A DNA stretch of 64,000 nt from NCBI RefSeq assembly GCF_002085925.2, contig NZ_CP053562.1, forward strand, positions 3,981,501-4,045,500, in the 5' to 3' direction. Below the pieces are notes generated by a model, which saw only the letters and a list, made by a program, of their open reading frames with translations, did not search any database and had not been told where the DNA came from. The DNA comes from Thioclava electrotropha. Lineage in GTDB: Bacteria > Pseudomonadota > Alphaproteobacteria > Rhodobacterales > Rhodobacteraceae. Shown here one piece after another: positions 26,085 to 35,466 of this stretch; positions within the stretch are counted from its first letter, which is position 1, and each line of letters starts with the position of its first letter. The position numbers and the translations under genes were made by a program.

Positions 26085-28643
26085 ATGGCACGCTACGAAC
26101 CGAGCCAGAGCGAGACGAAATGGCAAGAGGCTTGGAATAAGGCGAATCTCTTCGCCGCGCGCCCTGATCCGACCAAGCCGAAATATTACGTCCTCGAGAT
26201 GTTCCCCTACCCGTCGGGCCGCATCCATATGGGCCACGTGCGCAACTACACGATGGGTGATGTCGTCGCGCGCTATAAGATGGCCAAGGGCTTTTCCGTG
26301 CTGCATCCGATGGGCTGGGACGCCTTCGGGATGCCCGCCGAGAACGCCGCGATGGACAATAACGGCCACCCGAAGGACTGGACCTACGGCAATATCGCCG
26401 TGATGAAGGATCAGATGAAGCCGCTGGGCCTCTCGATCGACTGGTCGCGCGAATTCGCGACCTGCGACCCGGACTATTACGGTCAGCAGCAGGCGATGTT
26501 CATCGACATGCTCGACGCCGGTCTGGTCTATCGCAAGAACGCTGTGGTGAACTGGGACCCGGTCGATATGACCGTGCTCGCAAATGAGCAGGTGATCGAC
26601 GGCAAGGGCTGGCGCTCGGGCGCGGAAGTCGAACGCCGCGAGCTGACGCAGTGGTTCTTCAAGATCTCCGACTATGCCGAGGAACTGCTCGACGCGCTGG
26701 ATAACCTCAAGGACTGGCCCGAGAAGGTGCGCCTGATGCAGGCCAACTGGATCGGCAAGTCGCGCGGCCTGCAATTCGCCTTCTCGACCGTCGATGCGCC
26801 GGAAGGCTTCGACCGGCTGGAAGTCTACACGACCCGCCCCGACACGCTGCGCGGCGCGATCTTCGCGGCGATCTCGCCCGATCATCCGCTGGCCAAGCAT
26901 CTGGAGCGGCACGATCCCAAGGTTGCGGAATTCGTCGCGAAATGCCGCGCAGGCGGCACGACGGAAGAGGCCATCGAGACCGCCGAAAAGCTGGGGATGG
27001 ATACCGGCATCAAGGTCCGCCACCCGCTCGACACGAGCTGGGAGCTGCCGGTCTATATCGCTAACTTCATCCTGATGGATTACGGCACCGGCGCGATCTT
27101 CGGTTGCCCGGCGCATGACGCGCGCGACTTCGAATTCGCGACGAAATACGAGCTGCCGGTCACGCCCGTCTTCGAGCCGGTCGAGGGCGACTATCCCGAG
27201 GCCGAATACGTTCCTCTGAAATCCGAAAAAGTTTGCTATATCCGCGGCTTCGCGGGCGATGAGGTGCAGACCGGCGAAGAGGGCGTCGCGACCGCGATCG
27301 CCTTCTGCGAGGAAAACGGCATCGGTCAGGGCGTGACCAAGTTCCGCCTGCGCGACTGGGGCCTGAGCCGCCAGCGCTACTGGGGCTGCCCGATCCCGGT
27401 CGTCCATTGCGAGACCTGCGGTGTGGTGCCGGAGAAGAAGGAAAACCTCCCCGTCGAGCTTCCCTACGATGAGGACGGCCAGAAGATCGACTTCTCGATT
27501 CCCGGCAACCCGCTGGATCGCCATCCGAGCTGGCGCGACTGCACCTGCCCGAATTGCGGCGGGCCCGGTCAGCGCGAGACCGATACGATGGACACGTTCG
27601 TCGATTCGAGCTGGTATTACGCGCGCTTCACCTCGCCCGGTGCCACCACGCCGACCGATCCGGCCGAGGCCGAGTATTGGATGAACGTCGACCAATATAT
27701 CGGCGGTATCGAGCACGCGATTCTGCACCTGCTCTATTCGCGCTTCTATGCCCGCGCGATGCACAAGACCGGCCACCTGCCCGCAAAAGCGATCGAGCCT
27801 TTCGACGCGCTGTTTACCCAAGGCATGGTGACGCATGAGATCTACCTCACGCGCGACGCCAAGAATCGCCCTGTCTATCACCTCCCCGAAGAGGTCGAGG
27901 ACGGCAAGCTGAAGGCCACGGGCGAAGCGGTCGAGACCATCCCCTCGGCCAAGATGTCGAAATCGAAGAAGAACGTTGTCGATCCGATGAACATCATCGC
28001 CGAGTTCGGGGCCGATACCGCCCGCTTCTTCGTGATGTCCGACAGCCCGCCCGAGCGCGACGTGGAATGGACCGCCGCCGGCGCCGAAGCGACCTCGAAA
28101 TTCCTCGCCCGCGTGCACCGCATTGCCGACGACATCGCCAATTCGGATGCGCCCGCGAACGAGGGTGAGGATACGGCGCTCATGAAGGCCACCCATAAGG
28201 CGATCGACGAAGTCACCAAGTCGATCGAGGGCTTCACCTTCAACAAGGCGGTCGCCACGCTTTACGGCCTGACCAACACGATGTCGAAATCGAAGGCCGG
28301 GGCCGAGACCAAGCGCGAGGCGATGAAGCTGATGGCGCAACTGCTGGCGCCGATGGTGCCGCACCTCTCCGAAGAGGTCTGGTCGATGCTGGGCGGCGAG
28401 GGCTTCGTGATCGCAGCCCGCTGGCCCGAGGCGGACCCGGCGCTGCTGGTCGAGGATTCGGTGACGCTGCCGATCCAGATCAACGGCAAGCGCCGCGCCG
28501 AGATCTCGGTGCCCAAGGACATGCCGAAGGAAGAGGTTGAAAAGCTGGTTCTGGCCGACGAAGCTGTCGTCAAGGCGCTGGCCGGTGGCCAGCCCAAGAA
28601 GCTGATCGTTGTGCCGGGGCGGATCGTCAATGTGGTCATCTGA
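26085..28643 (+). CDS. leuS: Leucyl-tRNA synthetase
   Basis: Charges tRNA-Leu. The 852-residue class I synthetase has the HIGH-type motif HMGH within [19 protein letters not shown] (about residues 42-60), the editing CP1 domain with [13 protein letters not shown] and the [20 protein letters not shown] segment, a zinc-like CETCGVV and CPNCGG pair, and the KMSKS motif at about residue 622 ([13 protein letters not shown]). The C-terminal anticodon-binding domain is complete. The 3' end overlaps lptE by 14 bases, so lptE and holA downstream depend on this transcript. Confidence 0.98.
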   Translation: MARYEPSQSETKWQEAWNKANLFAARPDPTKPKYYVLEMFPYPSGRIHMGHVRNYTMGDVVARYKMAKGFSVLHPMGWDAFGMPAENAAMDNNGHPKDWTYGNIAVMKDQMKPLGLSIDWSREFATCDPDYYGQQQAMFIDMLDAGLVYRKNAVVNWDPVDMTVLANEQVIDGKGWRSGAEVERRELTQWFFKISDYAEELLDALDNLKDWPEKVRLMQANWIGKSRGLQFAFSTVDAPEGFDRLEVYTTRPDTLRGAIFAAISPDHPLAKHLERHDPKVAEFVAKCRAGGTTEEAIETAEKLGMDTGIKVRHPLDTSWELPVYIANFILMDYGTGAIFGCPAHDARDFEFATKYELPVTPVFEPVEGDYPEAEYVPLKSEKVCYIRGFAGDEVQTGEEGVATAIAFCEENGIGQGVTKFRLRDWGLSRQRYWGCPIPVVHCETCGVVPEKKENLPVELPYDEDGQKIDFSIPGNPLDRHPSWRDCTCPNCGGPGQRETDTMDTFVDSSWYYARFTSPGATTPTDPAEAEYWMNVDQYIGGIEHAILHLLYSRFYARAMHKTGHLPAKAIEPFDALFTQGMVTHEIYLTRDAKNRPVYHLPEEVEDGKLKATGEAVETIPSAKMSKSKKNVVDPMNIIAEFGADTARFFVMSDSPPERDVEWTAAGAEATSKFLARVHRIADDIANSDAPANEGEDTALMKATHKAIDEVTKSIEGFTFNKAVATLYGLTNTMSKSKAGAETKREAMKLMAQLLAPMVPHLSEEVWSMLGGEGFVIAARWPEADPALLVEDSVTLPIQINGKRRAEISVPKDMPKEEVEKLVLADEAVVKALAGGQPKKLIVVPGRIVNVVI

Positions 28644-29127
28644 CAGACGCGGATTTCTGGGGCTCGCGGGGGCGGCTGGCCTGCTCGCGGGCTGCGGCTT
28701 CACCCCGGCCTACGGGCCTCAGGGGGGGGCGGCGAAACTGCTCGAAGGGGTCGAACCGGCTGCGCCCACGACACGCGATGCTTTCGCCCTCGTCCAGCAG
28801 TTGAACGCCCGGTTGGGGGCCTCGCAGGTCACCCGCTACCGGCTTGATTACAAGATCGACACCGAGTCGGTGGGTCAGGGCATCTCGCCCGACAACGCGA
28901 CGACGCGCTACCAGCTCAACGGCACGGTGGATTACACGCTGCGCGATGCGACGAATAATGCCGTGCTGCTGACCGGGCGTGTCACCTCCTTCACCTCGTG
29001 GTCCGCGACCGGCACCGTTGTCGCCTCGCAGGCCGCGCAGGAAGACGCCCATCGCCGCCTGATGGTGATCCTCGCCGATCAGATCGTTACGCGACTTCTG
29101 TCACAAGCGCCGGGTCTGCCGGAATGA
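28630..29127 (+). CDS. lptE: LPS assembly lipoprotein LptE
   Basis: Outer-membrane lipoprotein that plugs LptD in LPS export. 165 residues with a Tat-like/lipoprotein leader ([27 protein letters not shown]; lipobox LAGC, and the GFTPxYG motif directly after the Cys is diagnostic for alphaproteobacterial LptE). The mature part is an alpha/beta sandwich with [25 protein letters not shown]. The ATG at 28630 lies inside leuS (14-base overlap). The leuS-lptE-holA order is conserved in alphaproteobacteria. Confidence 0.93.
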   Translation: MWSSDRRGFLGLAGAAGLLAGCGFTPAYGPQGGAAKLLEGVEPAAPTTRDAFALVQQLNARLGASQVTRYRLDYKIDTESVGQGISPDNATTRYQLNGTVDYTLRDATNNAVLLTGRVTSFTSWSATGTVVASQAAQEDAHRRLMVILADQIVTRLLSQAPGLPE

Positions 29128-30146
29128 AGCTGACCGGCGTAGCAGCGACCCGCTATTTCGCCAAACCCGAGCCCGAGCGCACCGGCCTGCTGATCTTCGG
29201 GGGCGATGCGATGCGCGTGGCCCTGCGCCGTCAGGAAGTCATCGCCGCGCTGATCGGTCCGAAGGGCGAAGAAGAGATGCGCCTGAGCCGGATCGCAGGC
29301 GGCGATCTGCGCAAGCAACCCTCGCTGCTGCTCGATGCGATCAAGGAGGTCGGCTTCTTCCCCGGCCCGCGCGTGGCCTTCGTCGAAGACGCGACCGATG
29401 CGGTCTCGGACGCGGTGAAGACCGCGCTCGAGGAATGGCGCGAAGGCGATGCGCAGATCGTGGTCACCGCAGGCTCGCTCGCCGCGAAATCGAAGCTGCG
29501 CAAGGCCTTCGAGGGCCACAAGAACGCCTATTCCGTCGGGATTTACGACGACCCGCCGAGCCGCGAGGAGATCGAGGACATCCTGCGCCGCGCCGGTCTG
29601 CGCGATATCTCGAACGACGCGATGACCGACCTCGTGGCACTGTCGCGCGCGCTCGATCCGGGCGATTTCCGCCAGACGGTGGAGAAGATCTCGCTCTACA
29701 AATTCGGCGACACCACGCCACTTGGCCCCGCCGACGTGGCCGCCTGCGCGCCGTCTTCGGTCGAGGCGGGCGTCGATGATGTGCTCTCGATCGTGGCCGA
29801 GGGCCGCGCGCCCGAACTTGGCCCGGTGATGCGGCGGCTGGAAAGCCAAGGGGTGCAGCCGGTGCAACTCGCCATCGCCGCGATGCGCCATTTCCGCGCG
29901 CTGCATGCCGCCGCTTCCGACCCGCAGGGCCCCGGTGCAGGCATCGCCCGGATGCGCCCGCCGATCTTCGGCCCGCGCCGCGACCGGATGCAGCGGCAGG
30001 CGCAAAGCTGGGGCATGTACAAGCTGGAAACCGCGCTGAAGGAACTGGTCGAGACCGATCTGACGCTGCGCTCCGCCAGCCGCGCGCCGCAAATGGCGGT
30101 GATGGAGCGCGCGCTGATGCGGCTCGCGATGCTGGCCCGGCGGTGA
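29124..30146 (+). CDS. holA: DNA polymerase III subunit delta
   Basis: Clamp-loader subunit that opens the beta clamp. The 340-residue protein follows HolA domain layout: an N-terminal degenerate AAA+ domain (GLLIFGGDAMRVALRRQEVI, LRKQPSLLLDAIKEVGFFPGPRVAFVED), a central lid (YDDPPSREEIEDILRRAGL, LVALSRALDPGDFRQTVEKISLY) and a C-terminal helical collar domain. Starts on the lptE stop (ATGA). Its partner, the beta clamp dnaN, lies at the right end of the window. Confidence 0.94.
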   Translation: MKLTGVAATRYFAKPEPERTGLLIFGGDAMRVALRRQEVIAALIGPKGEEEMRLSRIAGGDLRKQPSLLLDAIKEVGFFPGPRVAFVEDATDAVSDAVKTALEEWREGDAQIVVTAGSLAAKSKLRKAFEGHKNAYSVGIYDDPPSREEIEDILRRAGLRDISNDAMTDLVALSRALDPGDFRQTVEKISLYKFGDTTPLGPADVAACAPSSVEAGVDDVLSIVAEGRAPELGPVMRRLESQGVQPVQLAIAAMRHFRALHAAASDPQGPGAGIARMRPPIFGPRRDRMQRQAQSWGMYKLETALKELVETDLTLRSASRAPQMAVMERALMRLAMLARR

Positions 30147-31330
30147 GCGCGGCGGCGAAATCCGCGCTCGTCATCGGTGGCGGTCCGGCGGGCCTGATGG
30201 CAGCCGAGGAACTGGCGCGGGCCGGCGTCTCCGTCACACTGGCAGAGGCCAAACCCACGCTTGCGCGCAAATTCCTGATGGCGGGAAAATCCGGGCTGAA
30301 CCTGACCAGGGACGAGCCGCTCGACGCCTTCCTGTCCCACTATTCCCACCCGCAGATCGCCGCGATCACCCGCGATTTCGGCCCCGAGGCGACGCAGAAT
30401 TTCGCCCGCGATCTGGGCGTCGAGCTGTTCACCGGCTCCACCGGCCGGGTCTTCCCGACCGTGATGAAAGCCTCGCCGATGCTGCGCGCCTGGATCGCGC
30501 GGCTCGAATCCCTTGGCGTCACGATCCACACGCGCTGGCGCTGGCAGGGCTTCGACGGCGACGCGCTGGGTTTCGACACGCCCGAGGGACGTCAGAGCCT
30601 GAGGCCCGATGCCACGATCCTCGCGCTTGGCGGCGCAAGCTGGCCGCGGCTTGGCTCGGATGCAGCATGGGTGCCGTGGCTGAGCGCGAAAGGCGTGGAG
30701 ATCGCCCCCTTCGCCCCCGCCAATATGGGGTTCGAGATCGACTGGTCGGCGCATATGGCAAGCCAGCTGGGCCAGCCCGTGAAAGGTGCCGCGCTGATTA
30801 CGCCGACGCGGCGCACGCGCGGGGAATTCGTGATCTCAGAGCGCGGGCTCGAAGGCGGCGGCATCTACGAACTCTCCGCCGAATTGCGCGAGGGCGCGCC
30901 GCTGAGCCTCGATCTCGCCCCGGATCAAAGCGCCGAAGACCTCGCCGCGCGGCTTGCGAAGATCCCGCCGAAACAGAGCCTGACCAACCGCCTGCGCAAA
31001 GGCGCGAAGCTGGACCCGGTGAAACTCGCGCTTGCGCTGGAATGGGGCCGCCCGCTGTCGAAGGACCCTGAGCAGCTTGCAGCGACGCTCAAATCCCTGC
31101 CCGTCCCGCTCGGCCCGCCGCGCCCGATCGCCGAGGCGATCTCCAGCGCAGGCGGCATCGCATGGGGCAGCCTCACCGGCGATCTGGAACTGACCGCCCT
31201 GCCCGGCGTCTTCGCCGCAGGCGAGATGCTCGACTGGGAGGCCCCGACGGGTGGCTACCTGCTGACCGCCTGCCTCGCTTCAGGCCGCCATGCCGGACGC
31301 AACGCGGCCCAACGGCTCTCTTCCCCTTGA
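30143..31330 (+). CDS. TIGR03862 / BaiN-HI0933-like flavoprotein
   Basis: A 395-residue FAD-dependent protein. The dinucleotide-binding start SALVIGGGPAGLMAAEELARAG, the KFLMAGKSGLNLT segment, ATILALGGASWPRLGSDA and the C-terminal GVFAAGEMLDWEAPTGGYLLTACLASGRHAG are those of the TIGR03862 group. Members are predicted NAD(P)/FAD oxidoreductases with no firmly known substrate. It starts with GTG overlapping the holA stop (GTGA), so it is the last gene of the DUF3576-leuS-lptE-holA operon. Hairpins follow. Confidence 0.9.
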   Translation: MSAAAKSALVIGGGPAGLMAAEELARAGVSVTLAEAKPTLARKFLMAGKSGLNLTRDEPLDAFLSHYSHPQIAAITRDFGPEATQNFARDLGVELFTGSTGRVFPTVMKASPMLRAWIARLESLGVTIHTRWRWQGFDGDALGFDTPEGRQSLRPDATILALGGASWPRLGSDAAWVPWLSAKGVEIAPFAPANMGFEIDWSAHMASQLGQPVKGAALITPTRRTRGEFVISERGLEGGGIYELSAELREGAPLSLDLAPDQSAEDLAARLAKIPPKQSLTNRLRKGAKLDPVKLALALEWGRPLSKDPEQLAATLKSLPVPLGPPRPIAEAISSAGGIAWGSLTGDLELTALPGVFAAGEMLDWEAPTGGYLLTACLASGRHAGRNAAQRLSSP

Positions 31331-31425
31331 TAGAAATATCCCGGGGGAGGTCCGTAGGACCGGGGGCAGAGCCCCCTCTTTCCGCATTGCTTGTCGCCCT
31401 CCGGCGACGGGGGGCAGCGCCCCCC
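31325..31425 (+). repeat. Intergenic repeat, copy 5, with two GC hairpins acting as terminator
   Basis: CCTTGATAGAAATATCCCGG opens the repeat; then GGGGGC/GCCCCC hairpin at about 31362-31376 followed by TCTTTCC, and a second GGGGGGC/GCCCCCC hairpin at 31409-31425. These follow the last gene of the leuS operon and should stop transcription. Confidence 0.65.
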
Positions 31426-31426
31426 T

Positions 31427-31490
31427 CACCCGTCGCGCATCGCCACCGCCCGCGCCGATCACCGATCGCTCACGCCGCATCCCATCCGCG
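31427..31490 (-). pseudogene. Possible relic of a glutathione S-transferase 3' end
   Basis: Read on the minus strand, the stretch ending at 31427 encodes ARAVAMRDG and a stop, close to the last residues of the intact GST at 34698 (RAVTMRDG, stop). 24 of 26 bases match between 31429-31454 and 34699-34724 by my alignment. Further upstream the match continues weakly in another frame (HADGMRRER versus YHDRMRAR). Both copies are preceded by a G5C/GC5 hairpin. A chance or repeat-driven origin is possible. Confidence 0.35.
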
Positions 31491-31536
31491 TGCATCCGCG
31501 CGGGTCTCACCCAGTGGTGATGGTGCGTGAGCGGGA

Positions 31537-31554
31537 CTGTCACCAAATTGCCAA
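31537..31554 (+). promoter_or_regulatory. Possible PhoB box upstream of the phosphoesterase gene
   Basis: CTGTCAC, four bases CAAA, TTGCCAA: two direct half-sites 11 bases apart. The first fits the CTGTCAT-type Pho half-site well, the second moderately. It lies 72 bases before the ATG of a secreted phosphoesterase, a typical Pho-regulon gene. Confidence 0.4.
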
Positions 31555-31626
31555 ACGCCGTTCCTAGCGAGATGCCACGCGCCCCGTAGCTCACGGGGAA
31601 GCTGCCATTTGAATGAGGGACTTTAG

Positions 31627-33261
31627 ATGACCGACACGCTCCGCCTCACCGGTGCCGTCAGCGCACTCGCGCTGACTTGCGCCGCCGCGACCGCCCAAGC
31701 GGGCACCACCACCGCTGCCGACACCCAGACCGCCACCCCGATCAAGCATCTCGTGGTGATCTTTCAGGAGAACGTCTCCTTCGACCACTACTTCGCGACC
31801 TACCCGAACGCCGCGAACCCCAAGGGCGAGCCGCAATTCACCGCCGCGAAAAACACGCCCAAGGCCGATACGCTCGCAAGCGCCGGTCTGCTGAAGAACA
31901 ACGCCAACAAGACCAATGCCGCGAATGGCGCGAATGCCGCCGCCCCCTTCCGGCTCGACCGGACGCAGGCCGCGACTGCGGACCAGAACCACGGCTACAC
32001 CGCCGAGCAGGCCGCATTCCACGGCGGCAAGATGGATGCCTTCCCGGCCAATACCGGCAAGGGCACCAAGGGCGGCACCGGCGCCTTCGGCACCAAGGGT
32101 CAGGTGATGGGCTATTATGACGGCAACACCGTCACCGCGCTGTGGAACTACGCGCAGGCCTACGCGATGAACGACAACGCCTTCTCGAGCACCTTCGGCC
32201 CCTCGACGCCCGGCGCGATCAACCTCGTCTCGGGCCAGACCAATGGCGCGGTACTGCCCAAGGGCTACAAGCTCGAAGCGGACGGCACCTATGACAAGGG
32301 GCGCGTCGTGCCCGACGGCAATGGCGGCTGGACGATGATCTCGGATCTCGACCCGACCGGCGATGTCTGCTCGAACCCGAAATACCCGACGACGCTGATG
32401 GGCGGCAAGAATATCGGCGATCTGCTGAACGCGAAGAACGTCACTTGGGGCTGGTTCGAGGGCGGCTTCGATCTGACCGCGGTGAACGGTAACGGCACCA
32501 CCGGCTGCGACCGCTCGTCGCTCTCGCAGGTGACCGGCGAGACCTCGAAGGACTACATCCCCCACCACGAGCCCTTCCAGTATTACAAATCGACCCAGAA
32601 CCTCGATCACACCCGGCCCTCCTCGGTCGATGCGATCGGCACCTCGGACGATGGCGGCGCGAACCACCAATATGACAGCAAGGATTTCTACGCCGCGCTG
32701 AAGAACGGTAACCTGCCGGCGGTGACGTTCCTCAAGGCGTCCGCCTATCAGGATGGCCATGCGGGCTATTCCGACCCGCTCGACGGGCAGGAATTCATCG
32801 TCAACGCGGTCAACGCACTGCAGCAATCGAAGGACTGGAAGGACACCGCGATCGTCGTGACCTATGACGACTCCGATGGCTGGTATGACCACGCGATGGC
32901 GGTGGTGAACGGCTCGAACATCCCGGTCGCGGGCTATGACGTGCTCAATGGCGGCAAATGCGCCAGCGACAAGACGCTGCCCGGTCTCGACGGCAAGCCC
33001 GCGCAGGGCCGCTGCGGCTACGGCACCCGCATCCCGATGCTGGTGATCTCGCCCTATGCGAAGAAGAACGCGGTGGATCACACGCTGGTCGATCAATCCT
33101 CGGTCACCAAGTTCATCGAGGATAACTGGCTGAACGGGCAGCGCATCGGTCAGGGCTCCTTCGACGCACAGGCGGGCAAGCTCAACGGCATGTTCGACTT
33201 CTCGAAAGCGGCCAATGGCAAGCTGATCCTCGACCCGGCCACCGGCACCCCGAAGGGCTGA
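31627..33261 (+). CDS. Secreted phosphoesterase (acid phosphatase / phospholipase C family)
   Basis: A 544-residue precursor with a signal peptide (residues 1-25, ending AAATAQA). The phosphoesterase domain opens with IKHLVVIFQENVSFDHYFATYPNA, continues with AFSSTFGPSTPGAINLVSGQT, IVVTYDDSDGWYDHA and IPMLVISPYAKKNAVDHTLVDQSS, the conserved blocks of the AcpA/non-specific phospholipase C family. It should cleave phosphomonoesters or phospholipids in the periplasm or outside. The N-terminal region has a Thr/Asn/Ala-rich stretch. A cytochrome c peroxidase gene follows after 4 bases, so the two form an operon. A possible Pho box lies upstream. Exact substrate not predictable. Confidence 0.9.
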   Translation: MTDTLRLTGAVSALALTCAAATAQAGTTTAADTQTATPIKHLVVIFQENVSFDHYFATYPNAANPKGEPQFTAAKNTPKADTLASAGLLKNNANKTNAANGANAAAPFRLDRTQAATADQNHGYTAEQAAFHGGKMDAFPANTGKGTKGGTGAFGTKGQVMGYYDGNTVTALWNYAQAYAMNDNAFSSTFGPSTPGAINLVSGQTNGAVLPKGYKLEADGTYDKGRVVPDGNGGWTMISDLDPTGDVCSNPKYPTTLMGGKNIGDLLNAKNVTWGWFEGGFDLTAVNGNGTTGCDRSSLSQVTGETSKDYIPHHEPFQYYKSTQNLDHTRPSSVDAIGTSDDGGANHQYDSKDFYAALKNGNLPAVTFLKASAYQDGHAGYSDPLDGQEFIVNAVNALQQSKDWKDTAIVVTYDDSDGWYDHAMAVVNGSNIPVAGYDVLNGGKCASDKTLPGLDGKPAQGRCGYGTRIPMLVISPYAKKNAVDHTLVDQSSVTKFIEDNWLNGQRIGQGSFDAQAGKLNGMFDFSKAANGKLILDPATGTPKG

Positions 33262-33265
33262 GGCG

Positions 33266-34645
33266 ATGAGATTGCCGAACCTTAGATTGATCACTCCCAA
33301 GACGATCCGTTCGGCAGAGGGGGCCGCGAGCATCACGCTCGCGGCCTTCCTTTCGGCTGCACCCGTCGGAGCTGCGTCCGACCCCGCGCCGGTTGCGCCC
33401 CCTCAGGGCGATGCCGACCTGAGCGCGGTAGCCGCGATCGGCAAGGCGCTGTTTTCCGACCCCACGCTGTCAGCCAGTGGCCAGATGAGCTGCGCGAGCT
33501 GCCACGACCCGAAGAACCATTTCGCGCCATCGAATGCCCGCGCGGTGCAGCTTGGCGGGCCGCATCTCGACCTGCCCGGGCTGCGCGCGGTGCCCTCGCT
33601 TACCTATAGGCGCCAGACGCCGCCCTTCACCTTCGGCGTGCTCGACCCGACCTCGGAGGCGGGCGAGGCCGCGCCGCAAACGGTCGCACAGCAGGGGACA
33701 GGCGCGAAAGAGACTGCAGGGCCAAGCGCCTCCACGCAGCCCGCGCCGCAAAAAACCGCCGGTGCGCCCCCTGCCGCGAGCCCGGTGCCGCGCGGAGGTC
33801 TGTTCTGGGACGGGCGCGCGGACACGCTGCAAGAGCAGGCGCTGGCCGTCCTTTTTACCCATTTCGAGATGGCAGAGCCCGACCGCGCAACCCTCGCCGC
33901 GGCCCTGCGAGCGCGCTACGGCGACCGTTTCGCGCAGCTCTTCGGCGCGTCCGTGCGCGATGAAGACAAGATGCTGATCGACGAGGCTGCCTTCGCGCTG
34001 TCGCGCTACCAGACCGAGGCGGTGGAATTTCACCCCTATACCAGCAAATACGATGCGGTTCTCGCAGGCGAGGCGCAGCTGTCGCCCGCAGAGGCCCGCG
34101 GGCGTGCGCTCTTCGACGATCCGAAAAAAGGCAATTGCGCGGCCTGCCATCTCGACACGCGGTCCGCCGACGGACGCCCGCCGCAATTCACCGATTACGA
34201 ATACGAGGCGCTCGGCGTGCCGCGCAACCCGGCGATCCCAGCCAATGCCGATCCGCATTATGTCGATCTCGGCCTGTGCGGCCCGCTGCGCCACGATGCG
34301 ATTTCGACGCAGCCCGGCAATTGCGGGATGTTCAAGACCCCGAGCCTGCGCAACGTCGCGACCCGGCACGTCTTCTTTCACAACGGGGTCTACACGAGCC
34401 TTAAACAGGTGCTGCGCTTCTACGCCAAGCGCGACAGCGACCCGCGCGCGATCTATCCCACACGCGACGGTCAGGTGAAGCGCTTCGACGACCTGCCCAC
34501 TCGCTATCAGGGAAATATCGATCGCGCCGATGCGCCGTTCGGACGCGCGCCCGAGGATGGCGACGCGCTTACCGAGGCAGATCAGGCGGATATCATCGCC
34601 TTCCTGCAAACCCTCACCGACGGCTACTCGCCTTCAGATGAATGA
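33266..34645 (+). CDS. Di-heme cytochrome c peroxidase family protein
   Basis: A 459-residue periplasmic protein. Two heme c sites are present: CASCH at residues 76-80 and CAACH at 291-295, with the downstream FKTPSLRNVATRHVFFHNGVYTSLKQVLRFY block typical of MauG/CcpA-like peroxidases. The N-terminus has a hydrophobic export segment (ASITLAAFLSAAPVGAAS). Between residues about 128 and 172 there is an Ala/Pro/Thr/Gln-rich low-complexity insertion not typical of bacterial peroxidases. Only 4 bases separate it from the phosphoesterase gene. Whether it reduces peroxide or oxidises another substrate, as MauG-like members do, is unknown. Confidence 0.9.
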   Translation: MRLPNLRLITPKTIRSAEGAASITLAAFLSAAPVGAASDPAPVAPPQGDADLSAVAAIGKALFSDPTLSASGQMSCASCHDPKNHFAPSNARAVQLGGPHLDLPGLRAVPSLTYRRQTPPFTFGVLDPTSEAGEAAPQTVAQQGTGAKETAGPSASTQPAPQKTAGAPPAASPVPRGGLFWDGRADTLQEQALAVLFTHFEMAEPDRATLAAALRARYGDRFAQLFGASVRDEDKMLIDEAAFALSRYQTEAVEFHPYTSKYDAVLAGEAQLSPAEARGRALFDDPKKGNCAACHLDTRSADGRPPQFTDYEYEALGVPRNPAIPANADPHYVDLGLCGPLRHDAISTQPGNCGMFKTPSLRNVATRHVFFHNGVYTSLKQVLRFYAKRDSDPRAIYPTRDGQVKRFDDLPTRYQGNIDRADAPFGRAPEDGDALTEADQADIIAFLQTLTDGYSPSDE

Positions 34646-34676
34646 CTTGGGTCAAGGCTGATTGCCGGTGCGGAGT

Positions 34677-34697
34677 GGGGGCTCGCAGGCCGCCCCC
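34677..34697. terminator. GC hairpin between convergent peroxidase and GST genes
   Basis: GGGGGC, nine-base loop, GCCCCC, touching the GST stop codon. It may terminate either strand; T tracts are weak. Confidence 0.45.
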
Positions 34698-35294
34698 TTA
34701 CCCGTCGCGCATCGTCACCGCGCGCTTATAGGCAGGGCGCGCCCGCATCCGGTCGTGATATTCGCTCAACCGATGCTCAACGATCGGGAATTTCGCCATC
34801 AGCGCCCAGTCGAGGCAATGCGCCAAGATGATGTCGGGCACGGTCATTTCCTCGCCCATCACGAACTCGCCCTCGCCCATCCGATGGATCAGCGTGCGCT
34901 GCGACCGCTCGAACTCCCAGCGCAGGGAATTCTTTATGCCCGACAGCCGCAACTCCTCCGGCAGGATAAAGCTGTGCCGCGCCGCGGTCCAAAGATTCGC
35001 GTCGAACTCATCGAGCAGGAATTGCGTCAGACTGTCCTGCCGCGCGCGTTCCAGCGTGCCCGCCTCATGGGTAAATTTCCCATGCGCATCCGCGAGATAG
35101 GTGAGAATCGCCGTGGAATCGGTGATCGGCGTGCCGTCGATGACCAGCACCGGCACCTTGCCCGCCGGGTTGAAAGCGACGACATCGTCCGAGCGCGGCG
35201 CGGCCCGCACATGCTGATACTCCGCGCCCAGTTCCTCCAGCATCCACAGCACGCGCAGCGTCCGCGAGCCGACCGTTCCGATAACCGTATACAT
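34698..35294 (-). CDS. Glutathione S-transferase family protein
   Basis: A 198-residue cytoplasmic protein with an N-terminal thioredoxin-like domain (VIGTVGSRTLRVLWMLEEL, FNPAGKVPVLVIDGTPITDSTAILTYLAD, holding the cis-Pro and the Asp-Ser glutathione-binding pair) and a C-terminal helical domain (TVPDIILAHCLDWA). The ATG at 35294 follows GGGAGG. Substrate not predictable. Its last codons are nearly repeated at 31.43 kb, on the far side of the phosphoesterase-peroxidase pair. Divergent from the MFS gene with 172 bases between. Confidence 0.9.
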   Translation of the reverse strand: MYTVIGTVGSRTLRVLWMLEELGAEYQHVRAAPRSDDVVAFNPAGKVPVLVIDGTPITDSTAILTYLADAHGKFTHEAGTLERARQDSLTQFLLDEFDANLWTAARHSFILPEELRLSGIKNSLRWEFERSQRTLIHRMGEGEFVMGEEMTVPDIILAHCLDWALMAKFPIVEHRLSEYHDRMRARPAYKRAVTMRDG

Positions 35295-35466
35295 CCTGCC
35301 TCCCGTCGAAAGTCGCGACATTGGGCCACGGCTGCGGGGGAGGTTCAAGGGCACCGCACAATCATCTCCGCGCGATTGTGACCCGGACAAGCCCGCGATT
35401 GACGCGCTGCAGCATACATGTCGAAATGCGGCCCGCGCGGAAGGGAGATCCGCCGGGAGATGTAAA

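Noticed and set aside
25959..28703. Very long open frame (over 900 codons) antisense to leuS
   Set aside because: It mirrors leuS in a GC-rich genome, is rich in His, Arg and Gly with no domain pattern, and has no ribosome site. leuS on the plus strand has all synthetase motifs.
31591..33336. Minus-strand frame antisense to the phosphoesterase gene
   Set aside because: Val/Arg/Gly-rich shadow; plus strand encodes a signal peptide and phosphoesterase motifs.
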